Origin: Merdiplasma sp045118075
Lineage (GTDB): Bacteria > Bacillota > Clostridia > Lachnospirales > Lachnospiraceae
DNA: 30,401 bases
Assembly: GCA_045118075.1 (NCBI GenBank)
Contig: JBGUOI010000031.1
Location: 1 to 30,401, forward strand
Direction of reading: 5' to 3'
Below the pieces are notes generated by a model that saw only the letters and a list, made by a program, of their open reading frames with translations, was not told where the DNA came from and did no database searches. A program made the translations under genes and the position numbers. Positions 23,774 to 30,401 of the stretch are shown piece by piece (positions within the stretch are counted from its first letter, which is position 1; every line of letters begins with the position of its first letter).

Positions 23774-24907
23774 TCAGGCGAAATCCGGGAAAGAGAGCAC
23801 GCACGAAGCTGCGAAGCGGGCGTCCTCCATGGGCAGGTTATAGAACATGGGAAGCCTCAGAAGCCTCTCACTTTCTTTCGTGGTATAGACATCCTCACCG
23901 TGGAACCGTCCGAAACGGCGCCCGGCTTTGGAGGAATGAAGCGGCACGTAGTGGAACACCGCCATGACGCCGTTTTCCTTCAGGTGGTTGATCAGCCTCG
24001 TGCGCTGGTCAAGATCTTTTACCTTGATATAGTACATATGCGCGTTGTGCTGGGCATAATCCGGCACAAAGGGCTGTTCGATCAGGCCTCGCTGCGCCAG
24101 CGGCTTTAATGTCTCATCATACATGTTCCAGATCGACATCCTCTTTTCGTCGATCTTCGAGGCTTCTTCAAGCTGAGCATACAGATAGGCGGCATTGAGC
24201 TCGCTGGGAAGATAGGACGATCCGTATCCCACCCAGGAGTACTTATCCACCTGTCCCCGGAAGTACTTGCTGCGGTCCGTTCCTTTTTCCCTTACGATCT
24301 CCGCCGCTTCCAGATAGGCGTCATTGTTGAACACGAGGGCGCCGCCCTCTCCCATGGAGTAATTCTTCGTCTCATGGAAACTGTAGCAGCCAAGGTCGCC
24401 GATCGTTCCCAGTGCTCTTCCCTTATACCGGGCATTCACGCCTTGTGCTGCATCCTCGACCACCAGCAGGTCATGCCGGCGCGCGATCTCCATGATCTCA
24501 TCCATCGCGCAGGATACTCCGGCATAATGTACCGGCACGATCGCTCTCGTCTTCTCAGTGATGGCATCCTCGATCAGCTTTTCATCGATATTGAGCGTGT
24601 CAGGCCTGATATCCACGAAAACAGGCACGGCTCCCCGCAGGACAAATGCGTCTGCCGTGGATACGAACGTGTAGGAGGGCATGATCACTTCGTCGCCCGG
24701 CTTGAGATCGCACAGCCAGGAGGCCATCTCCAGTGCATGAGTGCAGGAGGTCGTGAGCAGCACATGGGCTGCGCCGAAATGCTCTCTCATCCATGCCGAA
24801 CACTTTTTGGTGAATGCGCCGTCTCCGCACAGCTTTCCGCTGTCAACGGCCTGCTTGATATATTCTAGTTCCTTCCCGACAAAGGGCGGATTGTTAAAAC
24901 TGATCAT
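23774..24907 (-). CDS. wecE: dTDP-4-amino-4,6-dideoxygalactose transaminase, WecE/RffA type
   Basis: A pyridoxal-phosphate enzyme that converts dTDP-4-keto-6-deoxyglucose to dTDP-4-amino-4,6-dideoxygalactose with glutamate as amino donor. The 377 residues follow E. coli WecE closely as I recall it, nearly end to end: SGKLCGDGAFTKKC (23-36), PGDEVIMPSYTFVSTADAFV (70-89), VPVHYAGVSC (124-133), VVEDAAQGV (149-157), the PLP lysine K181 in FHETKNYSMGEGGA (177-190), RGQVDKYSWVGYGSSYLPSE and the late GEDVYTTKESERLLRLP. The ATG at 24907 follows GAGGAG by 6 bases. It points to a 4-amino-4,6-dideoxyhexose in the surface glycan. The enzymes that make dTDP-4-keto-6-deoxyglucose (RmlA, RmlB) are not in the window. 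Confidence 0.95.
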   Translation of the reverse strand: MISFNNPPFVGKELEYIKQAVDSGKLCGDGAFTKKCSAWMREHFGAAHVLLTTSCTHALEMASWLCDLKPGDEVIMPSYTFVSTADAFVLRGAVPVFVDIRPDTLNIDEKLIEDAITEKTRAIVPVHYAGVSCAMDEIMEIARRHDLLVVEDAAQGVNARYKGRALGTIGDLGCYSFHETKNYSMGEGGALVFNNDAYLEAAEIVREKGTDRSKYFRGQVDKYSWVGYGSSYLPSELNAAYLYAQLEEASKIDEKRMSIWNMYDETLKPLAQRGLIEQPFVPDYAQHNAHMYYIKVKDLDQRTRLINHLKENGVMAVFHYVPLHSSKAGRRFGRFHGEDVYTTKESERLLRLPMFYNLPMEDARFAASCVLSFPDFA

Positions 24908-24950
24908 ATCGTTCTCCTCTTTCGGCCGCTCCGGGCTCAGTTGGGTGTGC

Positions 24951-25304
24951 TCAAAGCGCGAATATCAGGCTGCCGGCGAAAATAAACAGCATCCCGATCA
25001 CCTTGCGCCTCCCGATCTTCTCTTTGAGAATCAGCATACTCAAAACCGGGATGAACACATATTCCATGGACTGTATGATAGCAGATGACGAATAATTGAC
25101 ATTATGGCCGTCCCACAGCGCGAACATGGTCAGCAGCATGGACATGAACAGTATCCCGTATGCTGTGATCACAAACGGATTCACATACTCACGGATCCGG
25201 CTTTGATACGTCCGGCCTGCCGCCACCTTCAGGAGCACCTGTGAAAATGAGGCGATCAGCACGGAAAACAGCCATACAAAATGATAGATGTTAATTCTTC
25301 CCAT
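24951..25304 (-). CDS. Half-size EamA/SMR-type membrane protein, second of a pair
   Basis: A 117-residue protein with four predicted membrane segments. It begins MGRINIYHFVWLFSVLIASF, keeps the SMR/EamA-like lysine in SQVLLKVAAG, and has YVFIPVLSMLILKEKIGRRK followed by VIGMLFIFAGSLIFAL, the typical end of an EamA half. Size and pairing recall ArnE/ArnF, which flip an undecaprenyl-phosphate aminosugar. The start is ATG at 25304, 6 bases behind GGTGAG; a GTG at 25310 overlaps that site. It overlaps its upstream partner by 14 bases and lies 43 bases before wecE. Transport of a lipid-linked sugar is inferred from context only; general SMR export is an alternative. Confidence 0.82.
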   Translation of the reverse strand: MGRINIYHFVWLFSVLIASFSQVLLKVAAGRTYQSRIREYVNPFVITAYGILFMSMLLTMFALWDGHNVNYSSSAIIQSMEYVFIPVLSMLILKEKIGRRKVIGMLFIFAGSLIFAL

Positions 25305-25686
25305 TGTCACTCACCCCGATCGTGATTCCTATAAGGATGACCATCGAACCGATCAGCATCTTCGGCGTCACGGTCTCATGAAAGATCAGCCTTGACCACA
25401 AAAGCCGGTAGATCACCGCCACCGGCATGTTGACGGATGCGAAAGTCAGCGTCATATGCTTCAGGATCTGCTGCCAGACAATGGCATACGCTCCGATGAT
25501 CACCAGTTCGAGCCCGAACCACATAATGCGCTGCGTGCTCGTGTTGCCGTCCCTGCCGGCCATTTTCGCGCACACACCGCTCAGGCTGTAGACAAACAGG
25601 CTGATATGGAGGATCAAAAACCACAAAGGTTCCACCTCCGGGATAAACCGGCTCTTACGGCCGGATGATGCTTTGTCGGTACTCAT
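25291..25686 (-). CDS. Half-size EamA/SMR-type membrane protein, first of a pair
   Basis: A 131-residue protein with a hydrophilic start (about 18 residues) and four predicted membrane segments: WFLILHISLFVYSLSGVCAK, MWFGLELVIIGAYAIVWQQI, the segment around TFASVNMPVAVIYRLLWSRL, and MLIGSMVILIGITIGV. The third segment and following IFHETVTPKM match the C-terminal part of an EamA half. The ATG at 25686 follows GGGAGG by 6 bases, and an extended -10 promoter lies just upstream. With the overlapping second gene it probably forms a heterodimer, together equal to one full-size transporter with eight segments. Confidence 0.82.
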   Translation of the reverse strand: MSTDKASSGRKSRFIPEVEPLWFLILHISLFVYSLSGVCAKMAGRDGNTSTQRIMWFGLELVIIGAYAIVWQQILKHMTLTFASVNMPVAVIYRLLWSRLIFHETVTPKMLIGSMVILIGITIGVSDNGKN

Positions 25687-25717
25687 TTCCCGCCTCCCGT
25701 TAACGTCAATTCCGAAT

Positions 25718-25746
25718 ATTATAGCATCCTGCCCATTTTCCGTAAA
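25718..25746 (-). promoter_or_regulatory. Likely internal promoter with extended -10 before the EamA pair
   Basis: TATAAT (25718-25723) is preceded by TG one base upstream (TGCTATAAT) and, 17 bases further, by TTTACG (25741-25746). The -10 box overlaps the TAA stop of the upstream glycosyltransferase gene. The start would be near 25711, about 25 bases before the first EamA gene. Confidence 0.55.
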
Positions 25747-28229
25747 GAAAAATCGTTGGAATCCAGTGTCAGGTTGGGGTTGTAGTAAGGATCCCCCTCC
25801 TTCAGGATATCCGGCCAGCGCCGGATAAACTCATCGGCTTCACTGTTGAAGCGCTCGATCTTGCCGGCGGTATCTTCATACCCCCTTGATTTCGATTCAA
25901 AGTGGTACAGCCGCGCCTGGGGATTGTAGACGACCAGCAGCCCCCGGCTGCGCAGGCGCAGGCACAGGTCGATATCATTAAAAGCCACCTTGAATACCGG
26001 GTCAAACCCGCCTGCCTCTTCAAAGACCTGACGCCGTATCATCATACAGGCTGCTGTCACGGCGCTCAGATCACTCTGACAGATGATTCTCGAAAAATAC
26101 CCGTTTGCGCCGGCATCCATGCCCTGGAAAGCGTGCCCGGCGATACCGCCGTACCCGATGATCACGCCCGCATGCTGGACCGTATCATCCGGATAGAGAA
26201 GCAGCGCACCTGTGCAGCCGACTTCCGGGCGCATGCACGGTCCCAGAAGGGATATGAGCGAATCGGGCCGGATCAGCTGCGTATCGTTGTTGAGGAAAAG
26301 AAGATAGTCCCCTCTTGCCTCCCGGGCCCCGAAGTTGTTGATCAGCGGATAGTTGAATTCATGCTCCCAGCGGATAACGCGCACGTTCGGATACTGTTTT
26401 TCGATTTTTTCGTATAGTTCAAAAGTCTCCGGCTCTTTCGAGTTGTTCTCCACGACGATGATCTCGAAATTCCGGTACTGCGACCGCTCTTCCAGGGAGG
26501 TGATGCATTTTTCAAGGTCATCTCCGTGATCTTTGTTCGGAATGATCACGGAGACCATCGGCCCGTCTGAAGGCACCCGGTACAGGGTCACATAAAGGCC
26601 CGGATATTCTCCCATGGCCACATCCGCCGGTATGCCCATCCGGTCATAATGAGCCTGCACTGCCCTCGCTCCCGCTTCAAACGCGTACATCTTGCTCGCC
26701 GGGTTCTGGGCGGTGGATGCTGTATGGCTGCGCCAGTGATAGAGCACCTGCGGGATATGGGCAACTCCCGACGCCTTCTCGCAGGCACGAAGGACCAGGT
26801 CGTAGTCCTGGGCGCCGTCAAAAGCCGGGTCAAGAAGACCGGTCTTGTTAAGCAGGGCGGCCGAGACCACGCACAGGTGGCAGATATAATTAACGCTGCA
26901 AAGCAGGTCCGGATTATAATCGCTCTTAAAATGCGGTTCGAAATAGGTCTTCCCGTCCATGCTGACCTTATCTTCATCACTGTAGATCAGCTGGACCTGC
27001 GGCTGAGTCGTGATGCACTCAGCCACCTTATACAGCGCATCAGGTGTCAGAAGATCATCATGATCGGCAAAAGCGATCCAGCTGCCGGAAGCGATTCCGA
27101 TGGCGGCGTTGGTGTTTTCTGATATTCCAAGCGGAATACCGGAAGAGATGACCTTTATCCGGTCATCCTCACCGGCCAGTTCCGCCAGGATCTTTTTAAG
27201 GGGAGAATCTTCCCCGCTCCCGTCGGAAAGGCATAATTCCCAGTGCGGATAGGTCTGTGCCCGAACACTCGAGACCAGCTCCCTGAGGTACTTGGGCGGA
27301 GTCCGGTACAGCGGAACCGCGATGCTGATCAGCGGCGGATCATCAAATTCTCTCCGGCGCTGCTCCTCGAGCTGCGCGGCGGTAGGAAGGATATCCTTTC
27401 TCCAGGACATGTAATCCGTCTTCCTGCTCTGCAGCTTTTCCCCGGTCTTCACGGCCGCTTTTCTGACTGTCCTTGCCAGTCCGTTCCGGCGAAGGTAACT
27501 GAGCGTCTTTGATACGATCGTCGTACCCAGGCCCTGTACGCCCTTCGCTCCTCTTTTCAGGTCGACGCGGTAGGCGATCGCCCGGGTGCCTCCCGAGACG
27601 ATCAGTTTCAGGAACCGGCATCCGGGATCTTTAAAGCTTACCTCATAACCGTAATCAGGATCTTTTTGCGGTTCCCCGCTAACGCCTTTATCCGGCTCTT
27701 TCAGTTCCGGGTATTCATCAACGATCTCCCGGCGGTAGTGGCGTGTAACAGAAACGGGGATCTTCTCTCCCTTCAGTGTCTGCACATAAATACTGCACGG
27801 GCCTTTCCCGACGGCCCAGCCGCCGATACTGATCTTATCTGCGTCTCTTTGATAAGTCTCAAGGTAATTCTCGGGAATAAATCGTTCCCTCTTAAGCTGG
27901 GCACTCCCGGTCCTGAAAACGGTCACGGACCGGCCGTCTTTTTCCTGCAGGACCTTAAGGGTATACGGACCGGCAGAAGAATCCGGCAGGGTGATCCACA
28001 GGAAGAATTCCCGGTCGATCTGTCCGTTTGATCCGGCGATCGCAAAATACTGCTGCCGTACCAGCAGTCCCTCACGGTGCGTAATGATCAAAGGCAGCTG
28101 CTTCTTCCCCGCCCGGGCGCTTAAAACCACCCCTTCCAGCGTATTCCCCTCGATATAACCCTGAATCACGTAAACATTCGGGTCAAGCCGGTGGAATCTG
28201 GCTTTCCTGACGATGAATTTTCCTTCCAT
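25719..28229 (-). CDS. Large two-domain GT2 glycosyltransferase with N-terminal beta domains (836 residues)
   Basis: Residues 1 to about 225 look like two beta-rich regions, the second starting at ISIGGWAVGKGPCSIYVQTL (134-153), a type seen ahead of GT2 domains in large clostridial polysaccharide enzymes. A helical linker follows. GT2 domain 1: LISIAVPLYRTPPKYLREL (300-318), ADHDDLL (388-394), YSDEDK (416-421), FDGAQDYDLVLRA (470-482). GT2 domain 2: MVSVIIPNKDHGDDLEKCI (558-576), VENNSKEPET (593-602), LFLNNDTQ (644-651), FNDIDLCLRLR (750-760). The C-terminus carries DPYYNPNLTLDSNDFSLRK. The start is ATG at 28229, behind a GGGG site and 31 bases past the preceding stop. The frame stays open upstream to 28439, but that part overlaps the previous gene's conserved C-terminus and cannot be coding. 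It likely polymerises a surface glycan; sugars unknown. Confidence 0.93.
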   Translation of the reverse strand: MEGKFIVRKARFHRLDPNVYVIQGYIEGNTLEGVVLSARAGKKQLPLIITHREGLLVRQQYFAIAGSNGQIDREFFLWITLPDSSAGPYTLKVLQEKDGRSVTVFRTGSAQLKRERFIPENYLETYQRDADKISIGGWAVGKGPCSIYVQTLKGEKIPVSVTRHYRREIVDEYPELKEPDKGVSGEPQKDPDYGYEVSFKDPGCRFLKLIVSGGTRAIAYRVDLKRGAKGVQGLGTTIVSKTLSYLRRNGLARTVRKAAVKTGEKLQSRKTDYMSWRKDILPTAAQLEEQRRREFDDPPLISIAVPLYRTPPKYLRELVSSVRAQTYPHWELCLSDGSGEDSPLKKILAELAGEDDRIKVISSGIPLGISENTNAAIGIASGSWIAFADHDDLLTPDALYKVAECITTQPQVQLIYSDEDKVSMDGKTYFEPHFKSDYNPDLLCSVNYICHLCVVSAALLNKTGLLDPAFDGAQDYDLVLRACEKASGVAHIPQVLYHWRSHTASTAQNPASKMYAFEAGARAVQAHYDRMGIPADVAMGEYPGLYVTLYRVPSDGPMVSVIIPNKDHGDDLEKCITSLEERSQYRNFEIIVVENNSKEPETFELYEKIEKQYPNVRVIRWEHEFNYPLINNFGAREARGDYLLFLNNDTQLIRPDSLISLLGPCMRPEVGCTGALLLYPDDTVQHAGVIIGYGGIAGHAFQGMDAGANGYFSRIICQSDLSAVTAACMMIRRQVFEEAGGFDPVFKVAFNDIDLCLRLRSRGLLVVYNPQARLYHFESKSRGYEDTAGKIERFNSEADEFIRRWPDILKEGDPYYNPNLTLDSNDFSLRKMGRML

Positions 28230-28260
28230 AAACACCCCGCACCTGTCAATAAAGCTTTCT

Positions 28261-30401
28261 TTATAATGAAAACGGTTCCTTGTCTTTTGCAAAATTGGGG
28301 TTATAGTAAGGATCTCCCCGGTCGACGTCGTCCCCCCAGCGGCTTCTGAACAAAGCCACCTCGGCATCGAACCGTTCTTTCTTCTCAGGAGTATCCTCAT
28401 AGCCGCGCGATCTGGATTCGTAGTGATGCCAGAGTGCAAACGGCGTCATCACATTCACATACCCTTCCCGGCGAACCTTCAGGCAAAGATCCACATCGTT
28501 GAGCGCCACCGCATACTCTTCTCCGAGTCCGCCCACGCTCATGAAAACGTCCTTCCGGATCATCAGGCAGGCGGCCGTGACCGCGCTCCAGTTGCCGGTG
28601 ATCCGGGCGCGCATCTTGAATCCCACGTCTTCTTTCTTCAGGCCGTGGAAGACATGACCGGCAAAACCTCCCGGCCCGAGGATGATTCCGGCGTGCTGCA
28701 CCGTATCGTCTTCATAGAGCAGTTTGGCGCCGACGCAGCCCACATCTTTCCTCATGCAGATGCCCAGCATCTCCCCGATCGAGTCGGGTTCGATCACCTG
28801 TGTATCATTGTTGAGCAGCAGCAGATAGTCTCCCTTCGCCGCCGCGGCTCCGTAGTTGTTGATCGCGGAATAATTGAAAGGCTTCTCCCAGCGCAGGATC
28901 CGGATGCCCGGATAGCGTTCCTTCAGTTTTCGGTAGGCCGGGAAGGTCTCCTTATCACGCGAGTTGTTTTCAATGATGAGCACCTCGATATTGCGGTACC
29001 TGTTCTTCTCATAAAGAGAGGCTACGCATCGCTCCAGGTCCTTATGGTGGTCCATATTGGGGATGATCACGGAAACGAGCGGATCGCCCGGCGTGCCGTA
29101 CCGGACATGGTAAAGTCCCCAAAGTTCCATCATCTCCACCCTGCCCGGGATCTTTTTCCTGGAAAGCTGAGCTTCAATGGCTTTTCTTCCCGCCTCATAG
29201 GCATACATCTTGCTCTGCGGGTTCTGGGCGGTCGAATTCGGATGGTTGCGCCAGTAATACAGCACACGCGGAACATGGACCACCCGGCGGGCATTCTCCG
29301 TAGCCCGCAGCACCAGATCATAATCCTGGGCTCCGTCATACTCGCTGCGGAAACCGCCAAGCCGGTCAAAGAGCTTCTTCCTGATCACAAGAAGATGCGT
29401 AATATAATTATGTGACCGCAGCAGGTCCGGTGAAAAATCCGGCTTCAGGTTCGGGTCAAAATGCCTTACACCTTCCATATCGATCTTATCCTCATCGGAA
29501 TAGACCACGTCCGCCTCCGGATTCAGGTTAATGGCCTGCACCATCTCGAACAGAGCATCCGGCGCAAGCAGGTCATCATGGTCAAGCAGGGCGATAAAGT
29601 CCCCTCCGGCCAGCTTGGCCGCCTCATTGGTATTGCCGGAGATTCCCAGATTTTCTTCAAGGAAGCTGACCTTGATGCGCGAATCGGACCCGGCATACTC
29701 TCTGAGGATCCCGGCAACCTCTTCATTGCGCTCCAAGGCGCCGCTGCCGTTCGTTTTCACGCTCGCATCCGCAATGCAAAGTTCCCAGTTGGCATAGGTC
29801 TGGGCCTTTACCGACTCGATCATCGCTGCCAGATAATCACGGGGCGTATTCCATGTCGGCACCAGCAGACTTACCTTCGGCTGCTGCGTCAGATGTGTCA
29901 TTCTCTGCTCAGCCAGGGTCTGCTCTGAAGCACTGTGGGCAGCAAACCATTCGGCGTATTCCTCATCTACCGGCTCTTTTCCTTTGATCAGGCCGATTCC
30001 GGCCATTCTGGCCGCCGTATAATTCCTGGCCTGCCTGAGTTTTTCAATTCCCCTCCAGCCCCGGGTACCGAGGACGGCGTCCAGCTGCTGCCGGAGCATC
30101 GCCGCCTCGTGACGGCTCTGCTCAAGCGCTTTTCCGGCTTCATACATACCCGGAAGGACATCCTGCGGCTGAAGCAGCACGATCACGCCTTCAATGGTAA
30201 AACGATCGATCTGATCCACCGGGCCTTCCAGCACATAAGCCGGATCGATCGTCCAGAAATCTGTCCACCCTTCGCTCTGGAAACCGCTTAAGGGATGAAG
30301 TTTAAGCTGGGCGGGCGATTCGATCTTCTCGATCCGCACCCGGCACAGATGGTTTTCCACCGGATCCCAGCGCAGGTATTTCGGATATCCGAGATCTTTT
30401 A
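28261..30401 (-). CDS. Large two-domain GT2 glycosyltransferase, 5' end outside the window
   Basis: A paralog of the next gene. The reading frame is open to the window edge: residues before the GTG at 30358-30360 read GYPKYLRWDPVENHLCRVRI, the x-R-x-D-P pattern typical of the N-terminal beta domain of such enzymes. The GTG is therefore not taken as the start, and the gene is 5'-truncated. GT2 domain 1 has VSLLVPTWNTPRDYLAAMIE, LLDHDDLLAPD, YSDEDKID and YDGAQDYDLVLRA; domain 2 has VSVIIPNMDHHKDLERCV, IENNSRDKETF, LLLNNDTQ, DTVQHAGIILG and LNDVDLCLKVRREG. It ends DPYYNPNFAKDKEPFSL. A helical stretch before domain 1 (EAAMLRQQLDAVLGTRGW) resembles the linker of related enzymes. It is likely the first of a run of glycan assembly genes. 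Confidence 0.93.
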   Translation of the reverse strand, partial: KDLGYPKYLRWDPVENHLCRVRIEKIESPAQLKLHPLSGFQSEGWTDFWTIDPAYVLEGPVDQIDRFTIEGVIVLLQPQDVLPGMYEAGKALEQSRHEAAMLRQQLDAVLGTRGWRGIEKLRQARNYTAARMAGIGLIKGKEPVDEEYAEWFAAHSASEQTLAEQRMTHLTQQPKVSLLVPTWNTPRDYLAAMIESVKAQTYANWELCIADASVKTNGSGALERNEEVAGILREYAGSDSRIKVSFLEENLGISGNTNEAAKLAGGDFIALLDHDDLLAPDALFEMVQAINLNPEADVVYSDEDKIDMEGVRHFDPNLKPDFSPDLLRSHNYITHLLVIRKKLFDRLGGFRSEYDGAQDYDLVLRATENARRVVHVPRVLYYWRNHPNSTAQNPQSKMYAYEAGRKAIEAQLSRKKIPGRVEMMELWGLYHVRYGTPGDPLVSVIIPNMDHHKDLERCVASLYEKNRYRNIEVLIIENNSRDKETFPAYRKLKERYPGIRILRWEKPFNYSAINNYGAAAAKGDYLLLLNNDTQVIEPDSIGEMLGICMRKDVGCVGAKLLYEDDTVQHAGIILGPGGFAGHVFHGLKKEDVGFKMRARITGNWSAVTAACLMIRKDVFMSVGGLGEEYAVALNDVDLCLKVRREGYVNVMTPFALWHHYESRSRGYEDTPEKKERFDAEVALFRSRWGDDVDRGDPYYNPNFAKDKEPFSL

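Noticed and set aside
28230..28439. N-terminal extension of the 836-residue glycosyltransferase
   Set aside because: It overlaps the conserved DPYYNPN-containing end of the upstream gene in another frame; the ATG at 28229 has a ribosome binding site.
30358..30360. GTG as the start of the rightmost glycosyltransferase
   Set aside because: The frame continues to the window edge with a conserved x-R-x-D-P pattern, so the true start is outside.

Overview
The window reads as the chromosome of a Gram-positive anaerobe of the Clostridia, most likely Lachnospiraceae or a close relative. This is inferred from the gene order, from strong AGGAGG-type ribosome binding sites, from DivIB- and FtsL-like divisome proteins with clostridial features, and from large two-domain GT2 glycosyltransferases. 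Every supported gene lies on the minus strand, so transcription runs from right to left.

Right part (about 17.3-30.4 kb): a cell-surface polysaccharide locus. In transcription order it holds two very large paralogous proteins with two GT2 domains each (the first is cut by the window edge), a pair of half-size EamA/SMR-type membrane proteins, a WecE-type sugar aminotransferase, a third two-domain GT2 protein, a WbbL-like GT2, a WcaJ/CpsE-type priming phosphotransferase, an LCP (LytR-CpsA-Psr) ligase and a rhamnosyltransferase-like GT2. Together they can start a glycan on undecaprenyl phosphate, extend it, supply a 4-amino-4,6-dideoxy sugar and attach the product to the wall. The last GT gene overlaps the start of a divergent clpX.

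Middle (about 9.3-17.3 kb): clpX, then rpoD (primary sigma factor, with a TTGACA promoter inside the clpX 3' end and its own terminator). A tightly packed group follows: folC, a 50-residue protein, a zinc-ribbon/TPR membrane protein and a large protein with a divergent RelA/SpoT-type synthetase domain. A strong terminator ends this group.

Left part (1-9.3 kb): a compact division and cell wall (dcw) cluster with a sigma-A promoter and MraZ operator repeats: mraZ, rsmH, ftsL, ftsI, mraY, murD, divIB, ftsZ. The genes murE, murF, ftsW, murG and ftsA are absent from it. ftsZ also has its own likely promoter and a hairpin terminator. Directly behind that terminator the window ends in what looks like the 5' end of a group IIC intron.

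Most notable observations: (1) a 50-residue extracytoplasmic tail built on a D-A-Y-G-N-type repeat is shared by DivIB and FtsI, and one copy of the repeat unit ends the zinc-ribbon/TPR protein; (2) the RelA/SpoT-like protein has a changed substrate motif and a long unrecognised C-terminal part; (3) the ClpX has altered pore loops and no ClpP nearby; (4) a group IIC intron sits behind the ftsZ terminator. No stretch over 300 bases lacks a gene.
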